DNA of 64,000 bases from Sclerurus mexicanus (lineage: Eukaryota > Chordata > Aves > Passeriformes > Furnariidae): positions 1,746,871 to 1,810,870 of the forward strand of contig VWZF01006903.1 in assembly GCA_013396755.1 (NCBI GenBank). Direction: 5' to 3'. Positions 13,101 to 25,300 of the stretch are shown piece by piece. A program made the translations under genes and the position numbers. Each line of letters begins with the position of its first letter. Position 1 is the stretch's first letter. The notes under the pieces were generated by a model. It had not been told where the DNA came from. It worked only from the letters and a program-made list of their open reading frames with translations, and searched no databases.

Positions 13101-16100
13101 CTATCCCAGCCCTGCTTCTTTCGAGCTCGTAAGCCTACTCATGGCAGCACTTAAAGAAGTGAGATTAATGCTTTCCATTGCATTCAAGCCCTTTCCCCCT
13201 GCACACAGGGAGTCTTTAGAGCAGTCTTAAATGACCACCTGGATCTCAAGCAGCAGGAACCTGTGTAGGACATTTTTATGGACTGCCTTACAAACATGCC
13301 ATGCAGAGCTGTTGAAGAAATGCTCTTCTCCTGTTGGCTCTCTGGTGTATTCGCTGGGGTACTGGTGGGTTGTGCAGGTTTTGGAGATTTCTGGATGGGT
13401 CACTCCTTTCTATTCCCATCACAAGCACCTCGAGTACAGACATTTTTCCCTCAACTCTCAGATAAGCTGCATCAATAACCTGGTGCTGTGGTGGGTTTTG
13501 CATACAGGGGGATGTTTGGATGGATAAATCCTTGGCACTCAGATCACGTTAGAGTGCCAAATACTCCTATAATCTGCATGTCCTGAGACAGAGACCGCAC
13601 CTGCAGCAGCGGGGGAACAACCTGGGCTGCACTTCCTAAAGAATTTACACTATGGGCATGTGGCACTCGCTGTGGGTGTGTGACAGTTTTGCTCCCCAGC
13701 AGCTGGGAAAGCCCTGGGGTCATGCCAAGGTGGCCCCATAACAGCTTAGCACTTGTCAGGTCCCTGGTTAATCCGACACTATCCTGACACTGTTAAAGCC
13801 TGCAATTTATAGGACCTCTACCTGCTGGTGTACAGACTTCCAGTCAATCTTCTTCCCACCCTGGGTGATTAACACCAATTCCTTGTGGGGCTCAGTGGAG
13901 AGGCAAACACAGCTGCCCCACTTAGCCCTTGTGCCAGGAAACTTGTGGTTATGCAGAACAACACGTGGAGTCCATTCCCACATGACTTTCAGGAAACCTG
14001 CTCACTGAGACCCACACAGTGATGTTCTCCGTCACTGCTTGTGTTTTTTCAGTCATTCCTTACAGCTCTGCTATCATCCCAAGCCCTGCCCATACCTCCT
14101 GAAGTCAATGGAAGACTCCCATTGAAGCAGTAACTTTGAAGTTTGGGCTTTTTTCCCCATAGTCAATTTAGATTTGAATTAACATTACAAATTTTCTACT
14201 GTATTAATTCCCTCGTTTAAGTCCTTTTATGCAGTTCAGTAATTTCAGTTCTCAATAAAGGCTTTCATCAAAACATTGCTATTGTTGAAACCCTATTTCC
14301 ACAAAAGAATGGAGTATTCTTCTCTGGAAAGATATTGAAATGATTCTGCAATTTTAGATAAAGTTACAGTGTGAATGCAATTACTCATTATATGCTATTC
14401 AGTTTAAGGTTTATGATGTTTCCAGGCCCATATCTAAAATTAAAACAATAGCTAGCTTTTTTCCCAAGCTCATACAGAAACTGCTTTGTTTCTGGCTCCT
14501 TAGTAGCCAGTTGTTTTGATTTGAATTCACATTGTACATAGAGATCTATAATAAAATAATTAACAAACTAATACACTGTACTTAATTTCACATTTTAAAA
14601 TTAGCGTAAAGTCCAGGTGAGCGCCTACATTTTTTACTTATACATTGCCTCAGCCAGCACAAAATTTAGTTATTCTATTGAGTTTTATATAGAATTGAAA
14701 TCTCTTTTGCTCCCTTTTTCTTGCATGCCTCTGAGGCGCTGACCAGCACTACAGCATTGCAGGCACATGTGTCAAAGCCTATACAACACCAGCGTGTAGG
14801 ATCCCAATTCTCTGGGCTCCCCATGGAGAAAGGAGCAGGGAGAAGAGGTTTCCCTGTAAAACCTTCGTGCTTTGAAGGTGTTCTTACAAACCTGCTCTTA
14901 ATCCAGATTCTGCACAGTCAGTACAAACTGGAACCAGTTTGGGGATCTCAGCATCTGCTCTGTGTATGCACTGCGGGGATGAAGAACAGCAGTAGCTCAG
15001 TGTGCTGACCTCCACCCTGCCTTTCCCAGGCTGGGCTCAGAGCTGCTCAGTGGAAAACTGGGAGAAGTCTACGTGCTTATTATTTAACTTCTTGCATTGC
15101 TTTTCAGAAGCAAGCAAATTTTTCTTTTTTTTTTTTCCTACAGAAAAAGAGAGGAACAGATATTTATTCTGTGAAAACAAACATGGGTTTTCTGTCTGTG
15201 TTTTGAGAAGAAATAACGGGGCAATAGCAAACAGCAAAGCTTCAGATTCAATAAGCTGCTTAAAGCAGCTATGGTGATGCCTCCAGCCAGCGATGTGCTC
15301 ATTTCAGCAGCTGCATGGCATAAATAGAAGCTGCTCACTCTTATCTCTCAGCTAAATACAGGCCTATGGGGCTTAACCCCTGTAAAAATCCTATACTGTT
15401 CCTTCGGGGGAAGGCAGTTGTTTCCTAATTGAAATGCCTCCAACCACATAAACAGGACAGTGAACTCCTATAGCCTCCTCTTTTGTACATGCTGAGAGTC
15501 ACCAAGGGCTTTGCTGGGGTCTGAAATAAGGGAATCTGACCTGCTTACTTACACCAGTATGGACATTGTCCAGACAATTGAAAAAATAAAACAAAAATTA
15601 AAAAAAAACCAACAACAAAGTAAAAAGCAAAACATTACTTCTAACACTTGCTCATTAAAAAGAAATAAGCAAAATATTTCAGCTGCAAAACATAGTGTCC
15701 AGAACTGTTTGCATTCCTTTATGTTAAATAAAGCCTTTTTAGACATAAGAAAAACATTTTCTAAATATAATTTACATAGTCATCTCCCATATCTCTCAGA
15801 AATTGCTTTCCAGATTTTGCTAAATGAAACTCAAACAGTTTATTGGATACTCAAGCTTGCCTGAATTGGTTTTAAGTTTCCCAGTGACGTGTATAGAAAA
15901 GAAGTAAAATGTAGACATGACTATTATGGAGTAAATGCAACTTCTTCCTAATGAAGGGAGCTGTTTAAGAGCATGCACAGTGATAGGATTCTATTGCACG
16001 TACGAACTGAGGTGTTAATTACTCATTTAAGAGGACAGAGTCTGCAGTGCACCTGACATTACATCTTCAACACAGGAATAAGGTTACGCTAATTATACAA

Positions 16101-16299
16101 AAGTATGTTCTAAGATGAAGAATTTTACGTGAGGAAAATGAAAATATGGGGAAGGGGGGCTTTCTTTCTGCTATCTGCTGCATTAATGTTATTTCAGAGT
16201 ATTTAATAATGCCTTGCAATCAAAAGTTGAGGCATGAACTATGAAAGCTTCTTTTAATAGAAAAACCCCAAGGGGCTGTTCATACATTCTCTTCTCTAC

Positions 16300-16465
16300 G
16301 CTGAAATTTATTGCTTTAAGATTGATAATGTTTTTCAAATCGAAAAATCATAGCAGAAATAGATGTTACAAGTATTTCCAGATGCAGCCTTGTAATTAGC
16401 ATCAACAGCTACTTAGAACATTTTGCTAATTATATTACCCAAATACATGCAAATAATATGAAAAA
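16300..16465. promoter_or_regulatory. AT-rich candidate enhancer with a POU octamer
   Basis: The block contains the perfect octamer ATGCAAAT at 16447-16454, and TAATTA/ATTA-type homeodomain cores (GTAATTAGC near 16392, GCTAATTATATTA near 16425), with no reading frame. Such motif density in unique AT-rich DNA is typical of vertebrate developmental enhancers. Short AT-rich motifs also occur by chance, and conservation cannot be tested here. Confidence 0.25.
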
Positions 16466-19400
16466 GTGTGGGGGGGGGACGACACACATTCTTAGCTGCC
16501 CTTAGAGCACTGGGCAATTATCCAATTAAGACTAAAAGATGCCTCTAGGCTAATCCCTGCCTGGATGTTCAAGACAGTCAGGCATTTTTAGAAACACTAC
16601 TGGTTGTCTGGAACTGTAATTTAATTGTAAAGCTGCCTGAATGTTAAGGCCAGAGCTGTGAGCCCTCCCCATCCAGCCAGGATCCAAAGAGAAAGCCCAA
16701 CCAGTACAGAGAGCTGGTGAAACAGGAGTTTCAGGGGATTTGTAACAGGATAACAAGCTTTTTACCCTTATGCCACTGGCTCAAATCCTGTCCAGATGGG
16801 AATTGAAAGTAACCAGAGGCCTTGACAGCTGGCTAAATGGGTTTGTACTCTCAAACCAGTCTTAATGGGTGAAGTCTGCCCTTTGGACTGCTGATGCTCC
16901 TGCAGGCGTGAACACCTGCTCAGGGCAGAGGAAACTGTCCAAACACTTGCAGTTATAATCACTAATTACCAACGTAAAGCCCTTTCAGAGGCTGAGAAAT
17001 GTTCTGCAGTGCATGGAAGAGATGCTCTGTGGGGCTCGCCGTGCTAAGCAGCTGCATTTGCTTTTTTCACATGAGGATTTGCAACCTCAGCTGAGGCAAA
17101 ACTCACTGATGGGTGTCCTTGGCACCGTTCGGATTGATTCTAATGGGAGCAGGACAGGGCTGCTTCATGCTTCAGCTCCTCCTCCTCAGACAGCAGACTG
17201 CTGTAAAGTCTAGCCCAAACTGAAACAACAAGGCTGGAGCAGCAGTATCAGTTACAGGGCTGTCTCTGATTATGTGGCACTCTACAACATCACTGCCTCC
17301 TGTGCTCCTGGCACATGAAAGCCCCCAGTGTTGGGAGCTGAACTTTGCTGACCTACCAGGCACACACCATGGCCCCCTCAGAGCGCTTCACAATGGATCT
17401 TTATTTTGTATGTAGCTGTGTTACACTGCACATGAGAATAAACGGCACAGCTGTTAAGATTTATGGCAGACTATGCATGGCTTTATGTTGCTGTGTCCTG
17501 AAGGTACAGATACACAAGCAACTTCTGTCACAGTACAGCACGGAGTCCTTTTCACTAGCCTTATTAATCCTGAATAAATAATGTTCATAACCACCTACTG
17601 CAAAGCTTAGTTTATAGTTTAATTAACCTACATCTGCTCCCAAGAATCAAAGGCAGAAAAATATTGTTGAAGTGTTAAATAATAGTTACAGTTGTTTTTT
17701 CAGGGCACTACACAGAATTGCAGACATAGAACTCACTGATTTTAGAGAATCATGAGGCTTAAGCGCTACATACAGCTTTGAAAAATCTAGGAAATAGAAG
17801 AATCCACCTGACTTGCTCAGCTGAGCATCCAAGAGCAGTAGTGAACACTCAGTGCAAATAACTGAGGAAAAGAAAGAGGTTCAGAAATTACTGAAGCTCC
17901 TAATAGGCACTTAAAGATTTGAGTTGTATAGAAGTCTCCAGAGAAACCTCTGGAAGAGGCAAATAAAACTAGGAAATGCAAGACAGTCTGGAAAACAGTA
18001 TAAGGTGGTAATGTCAGTAAGGAGTATGTCACAGCTTAGTATAAAATACAGCAGTACTATTAAGTGATACCTCAACATCACTCAGGGCCCAAACTCTGCA
18101 AAAGGGTTTATACACCAGCTGAACATCTCAGAGGCAGAACGTAACATCAAGGTGCTGTTTCCTAAAGCAAGCACTCCATTTTTACTTTAAACTTTGTTAA
18201 CCCACCCTCCAAATAGAGGAGGGCTGTTCTATCCCAGGCAGTGTAGATAATCTTCCCAACTCACACCTTGATGTAGTGTATGAATTTAAGAGAATTGTTG
18301 TCCTGAAATCAAACATAAAAAGATCTTGGCAGCCAAAGGGCTGATGAAAGTTGTTGTGGGCCAGTCAGAAGCAAGCTTCGACATCTCACTGCCCAGGGCT
18401 CAGGGGCACTAGACTGTGAAAGCAGTTAAAGAAGAGATCAATAATGACCCAGGTGCTAGAACAGAGTGGGTGAAAGATGAGAAATTCAAAACGGACTTGA
18501 GTACGCAGGAAGGTTTGTGAAGGATGGAGAGGAACACACTACAGTAAGAGATGTGAAAGGATTACAAGCTGAGTGGGAGTTTTACTGTGTATGGAAAGGA
18601 GGACCTGTATCCTTCACAGCTTTCATTCAAGGTCAGCTTGTGACATAAAGACCTGTTTTGGGCATAAGGACATGTACAGGGGTCTAGATATCCATACAAG
18701 GGATGTCACCTGTCACAGCAGGACGTGGTGGTGCCTGCAGCAGGCAGAAAGAGAAAGCTCAAAAGCTGTGCTAAGGTGGACACTGAGATGGTGCCAGCAG
18801 GACTGGCCAAGGAAGGGATCACAGAAAGAGGAGGGTGCTGAAGTGTGTGCACAAAGACAGTGGTTACCTGGGGCTCTGCAGGCAAGATTTCCTGCAGCCA
18901 AGCTGCAGCGGAAGAAAACAGGATCAAAACTCCTGTGATGTTGCCAGGAGTCTCTCAAATGATTAGAGAAAAACCTTTCAGCAGACTTTGCTGAAGGGCA
19001 AAGGGCTAGACAATGTCAGCATCACAGAGAGCAAAAGACACATTTGGGGAAGAAGAGCATAGGGAGGGATGTGGAAGGCCGGTGGCTGGCTCACAAGGAT
19101 GAAGAGGATGTGCTTGAGGTCTGTGTGGGTGAAAAGGCCAAGAGACTTTAGCAGTATGGGGAGAGACACTGGAGAAAAACCAAAGCCCCATGGCCAGGCT
19201 GGGAGGAAAGGGACTCCAGCCAGCAAGGACAGACAGCAGCCACATCACAGCAATAAAGGGCAGAGCAGGCAGAAATTGGAGAAGCAGGTGGAGATCATGG
19301 GGAGGTTTCTGAGGAACATTCTTTCCCATTTTATGTTACCAGAAGCATGTTTCACACTGTCAAGGCTGAGTTCCAGCTTCCATCATAACACCTCTTTCAC

Positions 19401-21345
19401 ACCCTCATCACTTTTTGGAACCAGTTCCTTAAGGTTTGTAACTTTCCACATTCGGTTGCAGTTTAGAGGGTGAAAGGTCCAGAGCGCTGAGGCTCAGCAG
19501 ATGCTTGCAATGCTTGTGGTTGTTCCACCCCACCGTGCTACATTTCTGCGGTTGCCTACACACATCCATGATTTAACATGCTCCATATGCCACTGGTAGG
19601 ATTTGCTTGACAAATAACATGCAAGAAGGAGGGGGTATCCCAAGTCATATAAGAGGTGACAGGGTCCATCTGGGCTTTGAACCTCAATTCTGCATCTCAA
19701 GTCCATGTGATTTCAGTATCAAATTGCATTTCCCAATAAATACTTGGCTGTCAGGTTTACTATTCATATTAGCATTATATGTACAAAGCAGGAAGACAAA
19801 AGAACAAATACATCTGTATAAGAAATATAACTATGAAATACCATTCTAACGCTAGATGAAAGATTTCCCAGATGTAAAGTTATATTAGAATTCAAGCTGA
19901 AAAATGCCATAGTTATTTCTTCCTAGACTGTTTTTCTAACAATGTATTCGGAAAGTCCTGTTTTTTCCTGGCAACAGTTGTATTTCACCCTTCTGCATGT
20001 AGTTGCTCCCAGATGGGAACACAGGTTTGGACTGGAGAAATTAAAAAATGGCAATAAAATATTTTCTTGAAAACATGAATGCAGGTCACAACTTAGCACT
20101 GAAATATTAACATATTAACTTTTGTTTTGCAGAGAGGGGGAAAAAAAACCACAAAAAAATCCATGGGGATATCACAGAATGACCCAAAATGGGGAGATTT
20201 GTTGCCCGCGTCCCTGTGCTCAGCCCTCACTGTCACAATGTTGTAGAAGCCACCCAGGCTGGCTGCTGCCTCAGCCATGCACAGCGAGGGCACGCAGAGG
20301 GGACACAGTTCCACTGGCACAGAATCCTTCTCAGGGGCAGCCCGGGGGCTCTGCCAACACCTCTGGAGCCACACCAGTTCACTGTTAAGCGACACCGTGC
20401 ATAACCTCTAAAAAACTGCATGAATATCACCCCAGCTGGGCAATGCTTCTGTCCCCAGGTCTGGGACAGCAGAGGAGGGGACATTTCCCTGCTACAAGAA
20501 GCTGGCACAGACAGCAGCCTGCTCCAGCAAGTGACCCCAAAGTGAGCCACACTCCATGTAAGGAGAGTGGGGAGAGCCTGTGCAGCCCCCACGAGCTCAG
20601 CAGCATTAGTCTGCATATCATCCCAGCCAGGGAGCACCTACATGTTGAAAGAGGGACTGGCACCGTGAGGCCATGCCTAGACCTTGCAGAAACAGGCAGC
20701 AATAAGCTGCAACAGGCAGAGTGCGATCTTTGTCCGAGCCTGGCAAAAAGCCTGTCTGGAAAGAGGTAGGGTAAGGGGGTCAAACACCCCTCCCAATAAA
20801 GGACAGACAACATCTGGCAGCGAAAGATGGATTACACCAGCTGTGACATAAGAGGAAGTGAAGCAGCAAGAGGATAAAAATAGTGAGTGAAAATTCCATG
20901 TTAATCTTACAGGATAAACACTTGAGATGGATACTTTCAAGCCCTAGCTTTAAATGCACATACTTCAAAGTAATTCATTTTTTTAAAAGAATGAAATCAC
21001 TTCATGACTGCTTTTATGGCTTTGTTTTTACAAAAAGCCTAATTATTAGCATTTATCAATTTCTACAAAAGATGCCACCAAGGATGTGAAACAACATACA
21101 CTGCTAACTGAATACTGAATAAAGCCAGCTGTCATTTGCATAATTGGCAAGCTTCAAATTGAAATGTTTTAATCATAAACAGAAGCAAATTTGCACAGAA
21201 AGGCAATTTGAGAATATCAGCATTTCTAACTGGATTTTGCCTGTTACAGATCCCTCTGTTAAAAGAAGAAAAGCTTTTATCCTCAACTTCGAGCCCAGAC
21301 TGACAGCTAAAGAAAACTTTTTCCTATATTAACCTTTCATTTAGT

Positions 21346-21359
21346 ACCCTCTGCTGGCC
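21346..21359 (-). promoter_or_regulatory. CTCF-like binding motif, minus orientation
   Basis: The sequence ACCCTCTGCTGGCC is the reverse complement of a near-consensus CTCF core: 11 of 12 positions fit GCCMYCTRSTGG, the mismatch being the first base. The orientation is therefore minus. Occupancy is unknown. Confidence 0.45.
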
Positions 21360-22105
21360 AAAACAAGCACAGACAGGGAAGCCAAAACCTCACTCACCAG
21401 TAAGGAAAAAGATGCTGAAAAACCATCAGTGACCTTCAGCAGGGATGACCTAATCTGTCACAGGGGAGAAAGCTCACAGGCACACTCAATCCAAAGGGGA
21501 AAAAAATCAATACAACGCACTGCAATGCATCTCCCACGGCCTAAGCAGATTTTCACACTGCAGGAAGTGACACAGGCACTCTCAGATGTACTATCAGCTC
21601 TGTTCACTTTCCTAGCATTAGCTTTTGTTAAAAATAAAGCTGCTGCTTAGTCACCTGGAAGGAATGGTGAAAGCCTGAGGCATTTGTCTGCTCCTTCCTC
21701 CTCCTGCTCAAGGAGAAATGTATGTGAATCACATATAACCTCATCTTTCCTTCTCTTCCCTTTCTACAGTGAAACCTTAAAGTGAGACATTTTTCAGTAG
21801 CTATTATGTATGAAGATTTCTTGCCATGAACTGTACAGCCTTTGGCAGGAGCCACAGATGCTCAGTGAGCAGGCAGGCAGGGAGCACCTCCCCGCTCCTG
21901 CAGGCTTCTCCTTGCCACCAGTGAAGCACTTTGCTTTAACCCAACTTAGTACTTTTATAAGATCTTTAGAGTGGGTTTGGCAAAAGGGTTTTTTTGTGAT
22001 CACAAGCAAAGGACGCCCCCGTCCACTGTTTTGGTGGTGTACTTCAAGTTCAGCAAACTAGAGGAACATAATTCCCTTTGAAGAAGCCATTATCCAGCCA
22101 AGGTC

Positions 22106-22345
22106 ATAGAATATCCTGAGCTGGAAGGAAACTTCAGGAATCATAGTCAAACTCCTGCCACTCCACAGGACAACCCTAAGAGACCACCATGTGCCTGAGA
22201 GCATTGTCCAAACACTTCTTGAGCTCTGCCAGGCTTGGTGCTGTGACCACTGCCCTGGGGAGCCTGTTCCAGCAGTCAACCATTCTCTGGGGGAAGAGCC
22301 TCTTTCTAAAAATCCAGCCTAAACCTCCCCTGACACAACTCCAGG
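22106..22345 (-). mobile_element. CR1 non-LTR retrotransposon, ORF2 end plus 3' UTR
   Basis: The + strand shows CATAGAATATCCTGAGCTGG, the reverse complement of an avian CR1 3' end, followed by blocks shared with the 5.3 kb copy (TTGAGCTCTGCCAGGCTTGG, CACTGCCCTGGGGAGCCTGTT). On the minus strand a frame ending at 22176 retains the C-terminal CR1 reverse-transcriptase signature, including FRKRLF, CWNRLPRAVVTAPSL and a following LKKCLD. It covers only the last ~50-60 residues of a protein that is normally close to 1000 residues. The copy is 5'-truncated and inactive. The exact left border of the element in its own orientation (22345-22445) is uncertain. Confidence 0.85.
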
Positions 22346-25300
22346 CATCTCTGGAGAGCTCCCCCATCCTTCTCAGTGTGGTTGAAGCCCAATACAAAGA
22401 GCTGATGTGCTCAGCAGGCAGCAGTACCTCCTGGAGCTCTGACTTGGACTGAAAGTACAACAGCAGGGACCTTTCAGCTACACATTTCATACTTCCCAGA
22501 GGCTTTCACATGGTCACCTACTTAGGTGCAGAGTGGTGGGGGACTAGATTCTGGTTACCCATCCTGCCAGCACAGTACAGCAACTTAAAAGTTCATGGAT
22601 TGGACGCTCACCTCACTGAGCGATTTTCACAGCAGCACTGGGGCAAAGCTGTGGTATGAGACATGAAGAACAAGCTGGTGAACTGCGTGTTAGGGTGGTG
22701 GCATGCAGGTACTCCACAAAAGAGCCTGCTAAAACATCCTGGCTGGTACTAGCACAGATAACATTAGTGACAAGCATCTGACAGAGCTCAGTCTGCTAAG
22801 GCTCACAGCTCATATTGCTGCTGCTTCATATGAAAGCTAAGCAGGCTTTGGCCACACTGATTTAAACCAATTCGCAAACTATTCATATCATGGAGTAAAT
22901 AAGGACAGTATTTCCTATTTACTCCCTACAAGTCCAGTGGCCTCTGCAGGCCTTGGTGTGCTCCTCATTCCCCTGATAGTCCCAGGCACTGCGAGCACTA
23001 ATGACTGACCTCCGCCCCTCCTGGGACAGGTGAACTGTTTCTCTTGAACAGATGCACCAAGATCAGATTTGCCAAAGATCATTCTGAGGGACAGCAGAGA
23101 ACTAAAATATTTTTCAAGTCTTATTTCAGCCTCAATTAGGAAGCTTTTTAGCCTATACAAGAGAGGACAAACTGAAAGACTAAACCTTGGGAATTATTAC
23201 AATCAAACAATAAGTGGAAAGTCTCATGTTTATCCCCAGTTAGCTCCCATTTGGCCCAGTCGAGTCAGACTCGTGAACTTTAAGACCAGCTCTTCTCTAA
23301 CAGCAGAACACCCGATATTATATTCTTGGCCAAATTTCCATGCTGTTAATCTATTTTAGGAACGTAAACTCCAACCTAGAACAGGAGTGCCTTAAACTCT
23401 AATCTCTTCTACACATTTCTGCAGATAAAAAATAAGAAAAATGTTTTCTAGCAATGTGTATTTGAACCTAAGGAGGTGAGAAGCAAAGGAGAGCAGAGGA
23501 AGGAGTGGAAAAAGAATCAAGAAAGCATATGAAAAAAATACCAATTGAAAAGTATGATGACATAAGAATATTGTGATTTTTCCTCCTCCATCACTTACTG
23601 CCCTTACAAACACCATTTATGTTACTTTTTGTTTTATTTCTGGCACTGATAAACCTAATAATTTCTAAATTGAAAGTCAGGCCCTCAGAATTACTCAATT
23701 GACTTACAAATCAGAGAGATCTTGAAAACAGCCCCCCTGCCTTGTGCCTGCAGAGTTCTTTTCTTCACACAGAGCACATGCCCACAAGGAGCTTGGAGTA
23801 ACAGCTGATACACTAAATACCATTAGAAAAGAGAAAGAGCTTCTTACTAGGTCTCCTTGGCCCTAGACCAGGCCAAGGCCAGCTATCTAAACCACAGCAT
23901 TCTAGAGGCTTTTGTTTTTAAACTCAGGCAAACGTGCTTACCTTACTAAACCCTTTACTCTGTTTTCTGATTTTCCAGTTACTGGGATTTCCTCAGATCA
24001 TGTTTCTTTGCAACAATATGAACTTCTGTTGTTTTTTCTTTTTACACAGAAGCTGTAAATAGAACTCAAGAAAATCCAAAAGAAAGCCCGAGTTAGCAAT
24101 ACTCTGGCTTTCTTTCAGAAGTAAGCTTACTTTAATTGATATTTAGCTCAGAGGCATGTTGCAAACACTTGGGGCATTGCAGCATTCTCACAATTCTTCA
24201 AAGAGAGCAAGCCTGTTATTTGCAATCCACTTTCCATCCTCTGAGTCCTGTGACACAGATGGAAGCAAGAAGGTTAACCTGGATGAGTGGATCAGCTGTT
24301 TGGTAGATGGCTCAGAAACCTGGAACGAGGATTTCACATAAGTAGCAAATCCCCAAAACATTGTTGGCTCGGGAATCAAACAAATAACCCCTGCTGGGAC
24401 CCCTGGGTCAACCAAGCACACGCTTGGAGTTTCAGTCTGCAGGGTAGATTTGTTATATATATTTAATTATCTCATAGCCAGAAGGCTATAAAACTACCTG
24501 GTTGACGAGATATTTAAAACACCTAGCAGTTCACAGGATCCCAGAAACCAGCCATTTTAAGTGCCAGCAACACAAAGCAAAGAAAAACCACAAGGAACAA
24601 AAGAGTTATTGAGAAGCCAAGAAAAAAGCAGGTTATTAAAATTGCGAAGGAGACCTTTAATTACTTGCAGCAGTTGTGGGAAACATTACCAGTTGCATTT
24701 CTATCATAGATTTGAATTTTAAAAGTCATCACTGGAAGGTTGTAGTTAATCTTGAGTTTGTTTTGCAAGCCAGTTCAAAGAAAAGTTTAAATATGGAAAC
24801 AAATACTGTGTCTTGTCTATGGAAAGAAGAGAATATTTTTTATTTCTACCAGCTTCATGTTTCCACCAGATTATCTTTTTTTAAAAAAGCTTTTAAAATA
24901 CAGCTGCAATCATCAGGCTTGAGAGGTATTACAGAATATGGAACCACGCAAAAGGATTAACTCCTAATATCATCCAGCTGAACAGCATGAGCTCATCTGG
25001 GCTTAACCTTCTGAATCCATTCCATTTGTAGGACCCAAGCAAAAACAATAAATCACAGCTAACAAGCAGGCAGTTTTTACTTTAAACATTGAAAAGGATG
25101 GATGACTGCCTTTGCGTCTCCATTAAGGAACCAAATTCTTGCTGGAGAGGGCACACTTAGCCATTCGTGGCTGCTATGCTCCCATTAGTGCCAGGCAAAT
25201 AATTCATAAGGGATCATCCAACACAGCACATCCCCCTGAGCTCACAGGTTGGCCACGAACACACCACATTTCTCTCCAACTCATTTGTGAGCACACAGCA

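Larger units (their letters stand above)
10161..22105. other. Gene-desert DNA with scattered AT-rich blocks
   Basis: I see no gene. Frames of 117-134 codons on + or - near 12.2, 15.5, 18.6, 19.1 and 20.2-20.8 kb have atypical composition, overlap one another and lack recognisable domains. The stretch contains low-complexity tracts (poly-T at 15118-15135, an A-rich run at 15583-15620, a G run near 16470). It also has AT-rich blocks at 14.16-14.66 and 15.88-16.47 kb that resemble conserved non-coding DNA, a GC-richer patch at 20.17-20.87 kb without an assignable identity, and a CTCF-like motif at 21346. Confidence 0.6.

Noticed and set aside
15511..15864. 117-codon lysine/glutamine-rich + frame
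   Set aside because: It is produced by an A-rich low-complexity run, not a gene.
18573..19473. Two + strand frames of 121 and 134 codons
   Set aside because: No domain, and equally long frames on the opposite strand; the purine-rich composition explains the absence of stops.
20233..20813. Overlapping 128-134-codon minus frames in a GC-richer patch
   Set aside because: GC-rich DNA has fewer stops. Frames overlap on both strands with no family resemblance and no splice pairing.
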